Below, piece by piece: positions 17,793 to 27,515 of a DNA stretch of 64,000 bases. The position numbers were made by a program, and so were the translations under genes. The notes beneath the pieces were generated by a model. That model did no database searches. It was not told the origin of the DNA and was given only the letters and a program-made list of their open reading frames with translations. Positions within the stretch are counted from its first letter, which is position 1. Every line of letters starts with the position of its first letter. Origin of the DNA: Henriciella sp. (GTDB taxonomy: Bacteria > Pseudomonadota > Alphaproteobacteria > Caulobacterales > Hyphomonadaceae); contig NZ_JAPYRE010000007.1 in assembly GCF_029936995.1 (NCBI RefSeq), positions 1 through 64,000 of the forward strand, in the 5' to 3' direction.

Positions 17793-20244
17793 GAGTAGTC
17801 TCCGTGGTTTGAGGGGATGGGATCGGATCAGGTGTTTGGCCGAGCAGTTCGACGGCCCAATCGAGACCGCGACGGGCGAGCCAGGCTGCGGCGAAGCCGT
17901 CTCGTCCGTGTTCGGAGAGGATGTCGGTGATGGCGGCGTGATCGGTCTTCGACGATGCGGCCGTGAAGGCGAGCGCGACCTCGCCGAGACCGAGCGAGAA
18001 GAGCCGATTGCCGCGGCGCGACTGGCAGTAATAGTCCCGCTTCGGCATGGCCCGCGCGACGATCTCGATCTGGCGTTCATTGAGGCCGAAGCGGCGGTAG
18101 ATGTCGGCGATCTGCGGCTCGAAGGCACGCTCGTTCGGCAGGAAGATGCGCGTTGGACAGCTCTCGATGATGGCGGGCGCAATCGCGGAATTGTCGATGT
18201 CGGCGAGCGATTGCGTGGCGAAGAGGACGGAGGCGTTCTTCTTCCTTAGAGTCTTAAGCCATTCGCGGAGCTGGCCGCCAAATGTCCCGTCATCGAGCGC
18301 GAGCCAGCCTTCATCGACGATGATGAGGCTCGGACGTCCATCGAGGCGATCCTCGATCCGGTGGAACAGATAGGCGAGCACGGCCGGCGTCGCGGCCGAT
18401 CCGATCAGCCCTTCGGTCTCGAAGGCCTGGAAATCGGCTGTTCCGAGTTCTTCTGTTTCGGCGTCGAGCAAACGCCCGAAGGGGCCGCCAAGACAGAATG
18501 GCGTGAGCGCCTGTTTGAGTTCGGTCGACTGCAACAGGACGGATAGCCCCGTGAGCGTTCGTTCTGCGACAGGCGCCGAGGCGAGCGAGGTCAGCGCCGA
18601 CCAGAGATGATCCCGCGCGACCGGATCGATGGTGACGCCTTCTCGCGCGATCAGGCCGGACAGCCAGTCCTGCGCCCAGGCGCGTTCGCCGATATCGTCG
18701 ATGTTGCGCAGCGGCTGAAGCTGGACGGCGGCTTCGTCATCCGAAAGCGCGCCGGCGAGATCCTGCCAGTCGCCACCACAGGCGACGGTCGCACAGCGGA
18801 TCGAGCCGCCGAAGTCGAAGGCGAAGATCTGCGCGCCCGCATAGCGACGAAATTGCAGCGCCATCAACGCCAGCAACACGGATTTGCCCGACCCGGTCGG
18901 ACCGACGACCAGCGTGTGCCCGACATCGCCGACATGGGGTGAAAAGCGGAACGGAGTCGAGCCTTCCGTCTCCGCGTAAAAGAGTGGAGGTCCGTCCAGA
19001 TGATCATTGCGCGCCGGTCCTGCCCAGACTGCCGATATCGGGATCATGTGGACGAGATTGAGCGTGGAGACCGGCGGTTGACGGACATTGGCGTAGAGAT
19101 GGCCGGGCAACGAGCCGAGCCACGCCTCGATGGCGTTCAAAGTCTCGGGCATGCAGGTGAAGTCACGACCCTGAATGACTTTTTCCGCCGCCTTTAGCTT
19201 GGCGTCCGCGACGGCTTCGTCCTCATCCCAGACGGTCAGCGTAGCGGTGATGTAGGCGGCGCCCGCTATGTCGGCGCCGAGCTCTTGCAAGGCTTCATCG
19301 GCGTCGGCGGCCTTGTTCGCCGCGTCGCTATCGAGCAGCGTCGACGCCTCATTGGTCATCACCTCTTTCAGGATCGCGGCGATGGATTTGCGCTTGGCGA
19401 ACCATTGCCGGCGGATGCGCGTCAGCAGTTTGGTCGCGTCGGTCTTGTCGAGGCAGATAGCGCGCGTGACCCAGCGATATTCGAAGGGTTGGCTATTGAG
19501 CTCATCCAGCAGTCCCGGCCATGTGGCCGTGGGGAATCCGATGATGGAGAGGCTGCGCAGATGCGCCCCGCCCAAACTCGGCGCCAACCCGCCGACAAGC
19601 GCGCTATCGGCCAGGAGCGCATCGAGATGCATCGGCGTTTCGGGCAAGCGCAGGCGTTGACGACGCGTCGACACGGTCGAATGCAGAAAGGTCAGTGTCT
19701 CTTCGTCTGAGAGCCAGGCGGCCTCCGGCATGAAGCCGTCGAGGAGATCGAGCAGGCGATCCGTTCGCGCCATAAAACTCTCGACATGCTCTCGCGGGTT
19801 GAGGCTGCTGTCGGGCGCGTCCTCATAGAGCCATCGTCCCGCGCGGCTCGTATCGTCGAGCGGCGGCATCCAGACGAAAGTCAGGAAGTAGCTGCTTTCG
19901 AAATGTCTGGACGCATCTTCAAACTGGGCGCGTCGTTCCGCGTCCACGAGGGCGGAAACGGCATCGGGAAAATGTGAGAGCGGATAGTCGCGCGCCGGCG
20001 CCCGCTGCGCTTCGACGAACACCGCCCAGCCCGATCCGAGCCGGCGAAGGGCGTTGTTGAGCCGGCTGGACACGGCGACGAGTTCTGACGGTGTCGCGGA
20101 GTCGAGGTCAGGCCCCCGAAACCGTGCGGTGCGTTGCAGACTGCCATCCTTGTTGAGGATGACGCCCTCCGCGACGAGCGCCGCCCACGGAAGAAAATCT
20201 GCCAATAGCGAGGCGGTCGAGCGATATTCGGCGAGGCGCATCAT
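17785..20244 (-). CDS. trbE: TrbE, VirB4-like T4SS ATPase
   Basis: An 819-residue VirB4/TrbE ATPase. Walker A is GPTGSGKS near residue 445, Walker B is LIIVDEGW near residue 635, and a Q-motif-like region LFATQSLADI follows. It energises pilus biogenesis and substrate transfer at the inner membrane. The length is typical for TrbE. It starts 3 bases after the trbD stop and overlaps trbJ. Confidence 0.95.
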   Translation of the reverse strand: MMRLAEYRSTASLLADFLPWAALVAEGVILNKDGSLQRTARFRGPDLDSATPSELVAVSSRLNNALRRLGSGWAVFVEAQRAPARDYPLSHFPDAVSALVDAERRAQFEDASRHFESSYFLTFVWMPPLDDTSRAGRWLYEDAPDSSLNPREHVESFMARTDRLLDLLDGFMPEAAWLSDEETLTFLHSTVSTRRQRLRLPETPMHLDALLADSALVGGLAPSLGGAHLRSLSIIGFPTATWPGLLDELNSQPFEYRWVTRAICLDKTDATKLLTRIRRQWFAKRKSIAAILKEVMTNEASTLLDSDAANKAADADEALQELGADIAGAAYITATLTVWDEDEAVADAKLKAAEKVIQGRDFTCMPETLNAIEAWLGSLPGHLYANVRQPPVSTLNLVHMIPISAVWAGPARNDHLDGPPLFYAETEGSTPFRFSPHVGDVGHTLVVGPTGSGKSVLLALMALQFRRYAGAQIFAFDFGGSIRCATVACGGDWQDLAGALSDDEAAVQLQPLRNIDDIGERAWAQDWLSGLIAREGVTIDPVARDHLWSALTSLASAPVAERTLTGLSVLLQSTELKQALTPFCLGGPFGRLLDAETEELGTADFQAFETEGLIGSAATPAVLAYLFHRIEDRLDGRPSLIIVDEGWLALDDGTFGGQLREWLKTLRKKNASVLFATQSLADIDNSAIAPAIIESCPTRIFLPNERAFEPQIADIYRRFGLNERQIEIVARAMPKRDYYCQSRRGNRLFSLGLGEVALAFTAASSKTDHAAITDILSEHGRDGFAAAWLARRGLDWAVELLGQTPDPIPSPQTTETTHA

Positions 20245-20247
20245 CGC

Positions 20248-20517
20248 TCAGACTCCGAACCAGGTTGGGAAACGAAGATGCCGGCGCGCAACATCGACGA
20301 TCTGGGCATCACGTTTTGCGGCCCAGACCGCGAGGAGATGGCCGACAAGCCAGAGTGCGATCCCGACCACCCAGAGCCTGAGGCCAAGTCCGACGGCTGC
20401 TGCGAGCGTGCCGTTGGCGATGGCGACCGTGCGGGGCGCGCCGCCGAGCAGGATCGGTTCGACCAGGGCGCGGTGGACGGGCGCGTAAAAGCCCGGAATG
20501 TCGGCCAGCTCGCGCAT
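20248..20517 (-). CDS. trbD: TrbD, VirB3-like T4SS protein
   Basis: An 89-residue VirB3/TrbD protein with the family start (PGFYAPVHRALVEPILLGG) and two hydrophobic segments near residues 28-60. VirB3 proteins work with VirB4 (here TrbE) in pilus assembly. It shares one base with trbC upstream and lies 3 bases before trbE. Confidence 0.9.
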   Translation of the reverse strand: MRELADIPGFYAPVHRALVEPILLGGAPRTVAIANGTLAAAVGLGLRLWVVGIALWLVGHLLAVWAAKRDAQIVDVARRHLRFPTWFGV

Positions 20518-20846
20518 CAGATCAGCGCTCCGCCGCCGAACGAGAAGAATGACAGGAAGAAGCTCGACGCCGCGAAGGCGATGGAGAGGCCGAAGACGAT
20601 CTGCACGAGGCGGCGAAAACCGCCGGAGGTGTCGCCGAAGGCGAGCGTCAGTCCTGTGACGATGATGATGATCACCGCGACGATCTTGGCGACCGGCCCT
20701 TCAATGGATTCCAGGATTGACTGGAGCGGCGCCTCCCAGGGCATGCCCGAGCCCGCCGCATGGGCGGGCGCGACGAGCAAAAGGCTGAACGCGAGCGCCG
20801 TCGCGTAAAGCGGCCAGCGCGGATAGAGAATTGTGGTTTTGGTCAT
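20517..20846 (-). CDS. trbC: TrbC, VirB2-like major pilin
   Basis: A 109-residue TrbC/VirB2 prepilin. A long signal segment ends near APAHAAGSGMPWE, followed by two hydrophobic helices separated by a short polar loop, as in conjugative pilins. It overlaps trbB by 4 bases. A TraF-like peptidase that could process it is encoded at 27516-28094, which suggests pilin maturation as in the RK2 system. Confidence 0.9.
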   Translation of the reverse strand: MTKTTILYPRWPLYATALAFSLLLVAPAHAAGSGMPWEAPLQSILESIEGPVAKIVAVIIIIVTGLTLAFGDTSGGFRRLVQIVFGLSIAFAASSFFLSFFSFGGGALI

Positions 20847-21826
20847 GGATGGTCTCCTGTCCTGGGGTGAAGAAGCGGTTGGATCTGGTAGTCCCCGGTC
20901 GCATCGAGGCCCTCGACGCGGGCGAGTTCGGAAAGTCGGCGCGCCGATCCGCGCCCCGAGAGGACGGCGATCAGGTCGATTGTCTCGGCGATCATCGCGC
21001 GGGGCACGGTGATGACGGCTTCCTGGATGAGCTGTTCGAGGCGGCGCAGCGCGCCGAGCGCTGAACCGGCATGGATGGTGCCGATGCCGCCGGGATGGCC
21101 GGTGCCCCAGGCTTTGAGGAGATCGAGCGCCTCAGCCCCGCGCACCTCGCCGATGGGGATGCGGTCAGGCCGCAGGCGCAGCGAGGAGCGAACGAGATCG
21201 GAAAGCGACGCGACGCCATCCTTGGTCCGCAGAGCGACAAGGTTCGGCGTCAGGCATTGGAGCTCGCGTGTGTCCTCGATCAGAACGACGCGGTCGGAGG
21301 ATTTGGCGACTTCCGCCAGCAATGCATTGGTGAGCGTGGTCTTGCCGGTCGAGGTGCCGCCAGCGACAAGGATGTTGGCGCGGGATGTGATGGCGTCGCA
21401 CAATGCCGCCGCCGCATCGTCTGGCATGATCTCGGCGCGGACATAGTCTTCGAGTGTGAAGACCGCGACGGCCGGCTTGCGGATCGCGAAGACCGGGGCG
21501 GCGACCACAGGCGGCAGAAGCCCCTCGAACCGCTCCCTTGTTCCCGGCAGCTCCGCGGACACACGCGGAGCGCCAGCATGAACCTCTGCGCCGACATGGT
21601 GCGCAACCAGACGGACGATGCGTTCGCCGTCAGCGACGGAAAGCTCTTCGCCGGTGTCGGCGAGGCCTTCGCTCAGGCGGTCGACCCAGAGGCGGCCATC
21701 CGGATTGAGCATCACCTCGACAACCGCAGGGTCTTCGAGCCATGCGGCGACGTCGGCCCCCAGAGCGGTTCTGAGCATGCGCGCGCCACGGGCGAGCGCT
21801 TCGGATTTGAATGTATGGACGGTCAT
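20843..21826 (-). CDS. trbB: TrbB, VirB11-like T4SS ATPase
   Basis: A 327-residue VirB11/GspE-superfamily hexameric ATPase with Walker [11 protein letters not shown] near residue 162, the Asp-box LIEDTREL near residue 190 and the His-box [13 protein letters not shown] near residue 245. It is the first gene of the trb operon. The 162-base gap upstream probably contains the operon promoter. Confidence 0.95.
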   Translation of the reverse strand: MTVHTFKSEALARGARMLRTALGADVAAWLEDPAVVEVMLNPDGRLWVDRLSEGLADTGEELSVADGERIVRLVAHHVGAEVHAGAPRVSAELPGTRERFEGLLPPVVAAPVFAIRKPAVAVFTLEDYVRAEIMPDDAAAALCDAITSRANILVAGGTSTGKTTLTNALLAEVAKSSDRVVLIEDTRELQCLTPNLVALRTKDGVASLSDLVRSSLRLRPDRIPIGEVRGAEALDLLKAWGTGHPGGIGTIHAGSALGALRRLEQLIQEAVITVPRAMIAETIDLIAVLSGRGSARRLSELARVEGLDATGDYQIQPLLHPRTGDHP

Positions 21827-21988
21827 TGGCGGCCCCGCATTGGATTACGGGGTCGATCAAGAAGACCTTTAAAGGCTGATCGGCAACAGCCTTGAAGGCG
21901 TAGTAGTACTACGGCGCGCAACGGCAGGAGAAAGCGAAAAACGGTCGAAACAGTTCACTTCAAAATACCTGGGAAACAGGCTGTAGAT
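21827..21988 (-). promoter_or_regulatory. probable trb operon promoter region with palindrome
   Basis: This gap separates the ribbon-helix-helix gene from trbB, while most other junctions in the module overlap or have only a few bases. It contains the perfect 10-bp palindrome GTAGTACTAC at 21903-21912, about 77 bases before the trbB start. It is a candidate operator, perhaps for the neighbouring ribbon-helix-helix protein; this is inference. Confidence 0.45.
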
Positions 21989-22402
21989 TTACTCTTTCGG
22001 TGTGAAATCTTGCGACACTTCTTTGGCGAAGGTGTTACCCTTTGCGAGCCGCCGACCGAGCGTTTCTACAAAGCCTTCATACCGCTCGCGGCCTTTCGCC
22101 TGCGCGGCATCGCGCATCGTATCTGGCAATGGCGGAGTCGTCGTGAGCCAGAACCGGATGAACAAGGCTATCGCATCGTTGCCGATCGTCACGTCGCGTT
22201 CGAGCCGTTCGACGGCGCGGGTCAGCCGGTCGAGACGTCGCGTAATCGCAGCCTCGCGCTGATCCGCAGCGTCGGGGGAAAGGTAGGAGGCAAGCGCCGC
22301 TTCCACGATCTGGGATTTCGAAACTTTGCGCCGCGCCGCCAGCGTGTCGAGCTCCGCTGATAAAGCTGGATCGAAATACACATTGAGCCGATCTTTCTTC
22401 AT
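21989..22402 (-). CDS. CopG-like ribbon-helix-helix protein
   Basis: A 137-residue protein whose first 50 residues (LNVYFDPALSAELDTLAARR, then SKSQIVEAALASYL) form a ribbon-helix-helix DNA-binding fold, followed by a helical tail. Such genes occur between traG and trbB in this element family and are annotated as CopG-type conjugation regulators. ATG 22402 with GAGG eight bases upstream is preferred over an in-frame TTG at 22414. It lies 8 bases after the traG stop. A plausible role is control of the trb operon. Confidence 0.75.
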   Translation of the reverse strand: MKKDRLNVYFDPALSAELDTLAARRKVSKSQIVEAALASYLSPDAADQREAAITRRLDRLTRAVERLERDVTIGNDAIALFIRFWLTTTPPLPDTMRDAAQAKGRERYEGFVETLGRRLAKGNTFAKEVSQDFTPKE

Positions 22403-22410
22403 GGCGGGCC

Positions 22411-24420
22411 TCAAAGTTCGATGCCGTCATCGGGATCAAGCGAGGCCTGCCGGGCGATGCTGCGGAATCGGCCCTGCATCTGGCGAGCCCGCTGAGCGTC
22501 ATCATCCGTTTCATCATCGAGACCCGCGAACTCTTCTCGCGCAGATGGTGCCGGCTCCGGCGCGATGTCTTCATGCTCGGGCAGTTCCGGCTCACGGCGA
22601 ATGCCGCCGTCTGCATCTTCGCCCGCATCGCTGGAGGCCCTCTTCCTTGGCTTTGGCGCGGCGACGGGTGCGCGGTCACTCCAATCATCTGCCTGCAACT
22701 CTTTCGATACGGTCGGTTCGGCCATCAGTTTGGGCGGTGACAGGATGCGTGTCTTGAGCTGTGGGTCGGTATAGTAGCGCGCCTTTTTGCCCCGGACCGG
22801 CGGCGCGCCGGAGACGAGCACGATTTCATCATCCGGCGGTAATTGCATGATCTCGCCGGGAGTCAGCAAAGGCCGCGCGGTCTCCTGCCGGGAGACCATG
22901 AGATGGCCAAGCCAGGGCGACAATCTGTGCCCGGCATAGTTCTTCATTGCCCGCATCTCGGTCGCCGTGCCGAGGGCATCGGACACGCGCTTGGCAGTAC
23001 GTTCGTCATTGGTCGCGAAGCTCACCCGGACATGGCAGTTGTCGAGGATGGCGTTGTTCTGGCCATAGGCTTTCTCGATCTGATTGAGGGACTGCGCGAT
23101 GAGGAAGGCCTTCAATCCATAGCCCGCCATGAACGCGAGCTGGCTTTCGAAGAAGTCGAGCCGCCCGAGCGCCGGAAATTCGTCGAGCATCAGCAACAGG
23201 CGATGGCGCTTGCGATTGGCGTTCAACTCTTCTGTCAGCCTACGTCCGATCTGGTTCAGCACAAGCCGGACGAGCGGCTTTGTGCGGCTGATGTCGGAGG
23301 GCGGCACGACGAGATAGAGCGTGGTCGGCCGCGCGCCAGAGACCAGATCCTTGATCCGCCAGTCGCAGCGGCTCGTGACCCTGGCGACGACGGGATCGCG
23401 ATAGAGGCCCAGAAAACTCATCGCCGTAGACAGAACACCGGAGCGTTCGTTTTCCGACTTGTTGAGGAGTTCGCGCGCCACCTGCGCCACGACCGGATGC
23501 GGCCGGTCGCCAAGATGCGGTGTGCGCATCATCGCCGCGAGCGTCGCCTCGATCGGCCGGCCCGGATCAGAGAGGAAGGCGGCGACGCCGGCGAGCGTCT
23601 TGTCCGCCTCGGCGTAGAGGACATGGAGGATCGCGCCGACGAGCAGCGAATGGCTAGTCTTCTCCCAATGGTTCCGGCGTTCGAGCAGACCTTCCGGATC
23701 GACGAGGATGTCGGCGACGTTCTGGACGTCGCGTACTTCGCTGTCGCCGCGCCGGACTTCGAGCAGTGGATTGTAGGCCGCGCTCTTCGCGTCGGTCGGA
23801 TCGAACAGGATGGTGCGGGTGAACCGCGCCCGCCACCCGGCGGTGAGCAGCCAATTCTCTCCCTTGATGTCATGGACGATGGCCGAGCCCGGCCAGGTCA
23901 GGAGACTCGGGACGACGAGGCCGACGCCCTTGCCCGAGCGGGTTGGCGCGAAGCAGAGCACATGCTCCGGGCCGTCATGCCGGAGGTAGTGGTTCTCGAA
24001 GCGGCCAAGCACGACGCCGTCCGCGGCAAGCAACCCGGACGATTCAACGTCCTTCCGCTCCGCCCATCGGGCTGAGCCGTAGGTGGTTACGTCGCGCGCC
24101 TCGCGAGCCCGGAGGACGGAGAGGAAAATCGCGACACCGATCGCGGCGATCCCGCCGCTGCCGGCAATGATCGCGCCTTCGACGAACACACGCGGCGCAT
24201 AGGCGTCGTAGAAATACCACCAGACGAAGAAGCTCCAGGGCGGATAGATCGGCCATCCGAGAATGTCCGTCGTCGGCGCGCCGAGCTGAGGCTGAAAGCC
24301 GAGCCGCCATGCGGTCCACTGTGTTGCGGTCCAGATGAAACCGACCACAACGAGCGAGACGATGATGATCTGGCCCCAGAGGATTTTGGTGGCCTGTGTT
24401 GGCTGTGTCTTGATCGGCAT
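22411..24420 (-). CDS. traG: TraG, VirD4-like type IV coupling protein
   Basis: A 669-residue coupling protein. Hydrophobic segments near residues 12-35, 65-90 and 95-120 anchor it in the inner membrane. The NTPase has Walker A FAPTRSGKGVG and Walker B LLMLDEFPALG. The C-terminus is acidic. It delivers the relaxase-DNA complex to the Trb channel. The frame is open into the relaxase gene, but ATG 24420 has a GGAAGGA site and gives the family N-terminus. It lies 23 bases after the relaxase stop. Confidence 0.93.
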   Translation of the reverse strand: MPIKTQPTQATKILWGQIIIVSLVVVGFIWTATQWTAWRLGFQPQLGAPTTDILGWPIYPPWSFFVWWYFYDAYAPRVFVEGAIIAGSGGIAAIGVAIFLSVLRAREARDVTTYGSARWAERKDVESSGLLAADGVVLGRFENHYLRHDGPEHVLCFAPTRSGKGVGLVVPSLLTWPGSAIVHDIKGENWLLTAGWRARFTRTILFDPTDAKSAAYNPLLEVRRGDSEVRDVQNVADILVDPEGLLERRNHWEKTSHSLLVGAILHVLYAEADKTLAGVAAFLSDPGRPIEATLAAMMRTPHLGDRPHPVVAQVARELLNKSENERSGVLSTAMSFLGLYRDPVVARVTSRCDWRIKDLVSGARPTTLYLVVPPSDISRTKPLVRLVLNQIGRRLTEELNANRKRHRLLLMLDEFPALGRLDFFESQLAFMAGYGLKAFLIAQSLNQIEKAYGQNNAILDNCHVRVSFATNDERTAKRVSDALGTATEMRAMKNYAGHRLSPWLGHLMVSRQETARPLLTPGEIMQLPPDDEIVLVSGAPPVRGKKARYYTDPQLKTRILSPPKLMAEPTVSKELQADDWSDRAPVAAPKPRKRASSDAGEDADGGIRREPELPEHEDIAPEPAPSAREEFAGLDDETDDDAQRARQMQGRFRSIARQASLDPDDGIEL

Positions 24421-24443
24421 GTCTTTTCCTTCCGGGGTGATGC

Positions 24444-26201
24444 TCAGATGCCAAGCCCGCGCTTGCGGCCGAGGCTCCAGTCGATCCCACCACCCGGCGT
24501 CATCGTTCCCGTCACGGTCTGGCCGAGATGGCGTTCGAGCTGGGGTTTCCACGGGACGAGTTCGAAGCCGAGGCCGCTATCGACCATGGCGAAACGGCCT
24601 GAGGCGAGATCGAGACGCCGGCGATAGGTTCCCGAGATGCGATCGCCTTCTGCAGAATTTCTGCGAAGCAAGCCTGTCTCGGTTTCGACACGCGCCGCCG
24701 CAGCGTCGAGCTCTCGTTCGCGCAGCGTCTTCAGGAGGTCGCGGGCGAAGGTGACGCGCCGACCATTTCTGGTCGCGAGCCCCTCGGCGACGAGATGATC
24801 GGCGCGCCGGTCGAGCGCTTCGCGAACTTCGGCGCCGAAGCCGCCCATGCTGAGCGGCGCCTGGGTCTTGGCGAGTTGCAGCCGATCGAGCCAGGTCGCA
24901 CCACTCGCGCCGATTTGGGTTTCGAGGTTGAGGTCGGAGCGGCCGACAAGGGCCATGCGCTGACGGCCGCCATTGTCCGAGCGCCAGACCCGCGTCTCGA
25001 CAATCCCGCCTTCGGGCGTGTCGCCCGTGGCGTCGAGATCGTTGAAGCGCAGATGATGGACGCTGCCGTCCACGGCGTCGATCACGGCATAGGCCTCGCC
25101 GCGCAACTCGTCATGCAGCCCGCGCTCGACCAACCGTCCAAGTACTGGGGCAGTCGGTGTGTCCTCAATCGCGAAGTCCGTTTGTGCGCGCCCTGGTCCG
25201 CCGGACATGGCGCGGTGCATGGTCTTGATGATGTCGCCACGCTCGGCGAGATCGCGCAGCGTTTCCTGTGCGCCCGGTTTCAGAGACCAAACCGCCGGGG
25301 CGAGCCTGTCGGCGAGGCCGAGCCCTTCCAGCGTCTGGGCGCGACCAATAAGGAGTTTGCGCAGCTCCGGATCGCGCGGTTCCGGGGAGCCGGGACGCAG
25401 ATCAGCAACCCCGGCACCGTCATCGGCGAGCCCCTGGAGCGCGCGGTCAAGACCCGTCCAGCGTTCGGCTTTCACCTCCGCCTGAAGTTCGGATGCGATC
25501 TCCTGCTCGGCGCGCGGCCCGAGCTCCAGTTCGACCAGTTGCTCGGCGCGGCTGCGGAACCCTCGGCTGATATAGTCGCGGGCGATGACGAGGTCCTTGC
25601 CGTTATCGGCTCGGCCCCGCACGAGAACATGGATGTGCGGATTGTCGGTGTTCCAATGATCGACGCCGATCCAGTCAAGCTTCGTGCCGAGATCGCGCTC
25701 GGCCTGGCTCATCAGGTCGCGTGTGTAGGCGCGCAGGTCTTCGAGGCGGTCGGCGTCTTCAGGCGAGACGATGAAGCGGAAATGATGCCGGTCCTCTTCG
25801 CATCGCTCTGCGAAAGCGCGATCATCGACGCTGTCTGCTTCGGCGTTGAACATGCCCGCATCACGCCCGTCACGGGTCACGCCTTCACGCTTCAGATAGG
25901 CGATGTGTTTGGCGAGCGGGGCGGAACGGAAACGTGCGCCACGATGACGGACGACGCGCGCTTTGATGACGACGCGCCGCTGGGTGCGTGACAGTCCGCG
26001 CGCTGCGCCGGCGAAACGGCCCCGGCCGAATTGCGATCCGCGCCCGCGTCCTTTCGAACCGTTCAGCTTGTATCCGGTGTGTCCGGCCTTGCGGGCGGCG
26101 CCCATTACCTGGCCGACAAAGCTTTGCGCCTTCCGGGCGCTTGTCCCCTTGTTGCGGATGCGGCCGGGCCGGATGCGCATGTCATTATCGCGGTCGCTCA
26201 T
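24444..26201 (-). CDS. DUF3363 (TraI/VirD2-like) conjugative relaxase
   Basis: A 585-residue relaxase of the DUF3363 type common in alphaproteobacterial ICEs. The metal-binding histidine motif is in DHWNTDNPHIHVLVRG near residue 170, and the N-terminus is strongly basic, as expected for DNA binding. It would nick oriT and lead the strand into the recipient cell. ATG 26201 is chosen because MSDRDNDMRIRPGR is a typical start; the frame is open upstream without family sequence. The 247 bases before it are the best candidate for oriT. Confidence 0.88.
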   Translation of the reverse strand: MSDRDNDMRIRPGRIRNKGTSARKAQSFVGQVMGAARKAGHTGYKLNGSKGRGRGSQFGRGRFAGAARGLSRTQRRVVIKARVVRHRGARFRSAPLAKHIAYLKREGVTRDGRDAGMFNAEADSVDDRAFAERCEEDRHHFRFIVSPEDADRLEDLRAYTRDLMSQAERDLGTKLDWIGVDHWNTDNPHIHVLVRGRADNGKDLVIARDYISRGFRSRAEQLVELELGPRAEQEIASELQAEVKAERWTGLDRALQGLADDGAGVADLRPGSPEPRDPELRKLLIGRAQTLEGLGLADRLAPAVWSLKPGAQETLRDLAERGDIIKTMHRAMSGGPGRAQTDFAIEDTPTAPVLGRLVERGLHDELRGEAYAVIDAVDGSVHHLRFNDLDATGDTPEGGIVETRVWRSDNGGRQRMALVGRSDLNLETQIGASGATWLDRLQLAKTQAPLSMGGFGAEVREALDRRADHLVAEGLATRNGRRVTFARDLLKTLRERELDAAAARVETETGLLRRNSAEGDRISGTYRRRLDLASGRFAMVDSGLGFELVPWKPQLERHLGQTVTGTMTPGGGIDWSLGRKRGLGI

Positions 26202-26448
26202 GACAAAGCGCCCGCTTGAAAGCGCGCGGCACGGTGAAACCCGCATAAAAACAGTGGGTTGAGCCGTGGGGCGGCACTGTGCCCATGACCGCAGCGGGCG
26301 AAATACCCAACAACAACAACGACATAGCGCGTATCCGTGCCGCGCCTTTTATCTCGCCCTCCCGTTGTTGTTGCGCCTTCCGTCCCCGTCCTCCCTCCCG
26401 GAAACACGCCATCGCGCGACGGACCGCGCGAGAGTGCGATCAGCGGGA
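26202..26448. other. candidate oriT region with CAA-repeat inverted repeat
   Basis: A non-coding gap between the relaxase and lytic transglycosylase genes. It contains an 11-bp inverted repeat built of trinucleotide repeats: CAACAACAACG at 26311-26321 and CGTTGTTGTTG at 26363-26373. Between the arms is GTATCCGTGCCGC, loosely resembling IncP-type nic regions (TATCCTGC). Position next to the relaxase plus the repeat suggests oriT; this is unproven. Confidence 0.4.
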
Positions 26449-27132
26449 TCATCGCCGATCCCCGTTTCCAGTTGGCGGGAACAGACCGTCCGATGCGCCG
26501 GATGTGTGTGAAGGAAAAGTGCCTGCGCCACTGCTCAGATGCGTTTCATCAGCAGGCGTTTGTCGGTCGGTACGAGCGGAAAAGAGCGGCGCCGCGCGCC
26601 AGTCCACGGTCAGAATTGCGCTCGGTTCTCGCCGTTCTGCTGCAACCGACGCGCCGAGGAGCGGCGCCAACGCCGCAACATAATCGCGGGTTTCTCGGGG
26701 CAACGGTCGGCCTGTAGCTAGATGCTCGGCATAGCGTGTCGGTCCCGCATTGTAGGCGGCGAGGAAGCCCGGCGATCCGAAGCGGTCATGCAGTTCACGG
26801 AGATAAGCGGCGCCCGCCAGAATGTTGTCGCGAGGATCGAACGGGTCGCGCCCCAGACCGTAACGCGCGCGCAGCTCATCCCAGGTATCGGGCATGATCT
26901 GCATCAGCCCCATCGCGCCTTTTTCGCTGACGGCGCGCACGTCGCCGGCGCTTTCCCTGCGCATGACAGCGAGGATCCAACGCGCCGGGAAGCCGAAGCG
27001 CTGCGCAGCTTCGGCGATATAGGCAGCATAGGAATTGCCGCCTTGTTCCGTCCTGGAGGACGCGGTCTCTGCTGATACGGCGTGAGAGACAACCACGCCG
27101 GAGAGCAGACCGCAGAGGAGGAACTTCGCCAT
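26449..27132 (-). CDS. lytic transglycosylase for conjugation (VirB1/TrbN-like)
   Basis: A 227-residue SLT-family lytic transglycosylase. A signal peptide ends near SHAVSA, and the catalytic glutamate lies in AVMRRESAGD followed by GAMGLMQIMP and AAYNAGP, the standard family motifs. It would open peptidoglycan for the mating channel. The open frame extends upstream, but ATG 27132 gives the signal peptide. The C-terminal 50 residues are low-complexity and not family-like. Confidence 0.88.
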   Translation of the reverse strand: MAKFLLCGLLSGVVVSHAVSAETASSRTEQGGNSYAAYIAEAAQRFGFPARWILAVMRRESAGDVRAVSEKGAMGLMQIMPDTWDELRARYGLGRDPFDPRDNILAGAAYLRELHDRFGSPGFLAAYNAGPTRYAEHLATGRPLPRETRDYVAALAPLLGASVAAERREPSAILTVDWRAAPLFSARTDRQTPADETHLSSGAGTFPSHTSGASDGLFPPTGNGDRR

Positions 27133-27154
27133 AATAGCGCAGCGCCGAGACGGT

Positions 27155-27502
27155 CTAGCCGCGCTCATCGCGTTTCTCGGGGCGCTTTGCGGGGCGGTTC
27201 CAATAGAGCGCCCAATGTCCGTCCTCGGCGTCGGTCTTGAAGAGATTGGCGCGGATCGGAAATGCGAAGGTCGGGTCGTCGATCTGCAAAGAGATGTATT
27301 CACCAGCCTTCTCGCCGGTGCGTTTCCAGCCGGCGCCGATCTCCGGTCCGTCGTGATCGCCGTGATGGATGCGATAGTCGGGCGCGTTTTCGCTGTCCGA
27401 CGATGTTGCCGGGACGAGGGTGAGTTCTCGGTAGAGAATGAGCGTGTGAAGGCGTCCGGTGAAGCCGGTTTCTGTGCGGGTGAATTGACCGATCTGAGCC
27501 AT
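27155..27502 (-). CDS. DUF736 family protein
   Basis: A 115-residue DUF736 protein (MAQIGQF start, EIGAGWKRTGEKAGEYISL core, ending in a W-x-R segment). DUF736 proteins are small beta-rich proteins found in nearly all ICEs of this type; their function is unknown. ATG 27502 matches the family start and has an upstream GGAA. A second DUF736 protein is at 30700-31032. It lies between the signal peptidase and the transglycosylase. Confidence 0.85.
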   Translation of the reverse strand: MAQIGQFTRTETGFTGRLHTLILYRELTLVPATSSDSENAPDYRIHHGDHDGPEIGAGWKRTGEKAGEYISLQIDDPTFAFPIRANLFKTDAEDGHWALYWNRPAKRPEKRDERG

Positions 27503-27515
27503 GGGGCAGTTCCTT

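Noticed and set aside
22843-24075. A 410-codon plus-strand frame antisense to traG
   Set aside because: Shadow of the coupling-protein gene; arginine/glutamate-rich composition without any domain.
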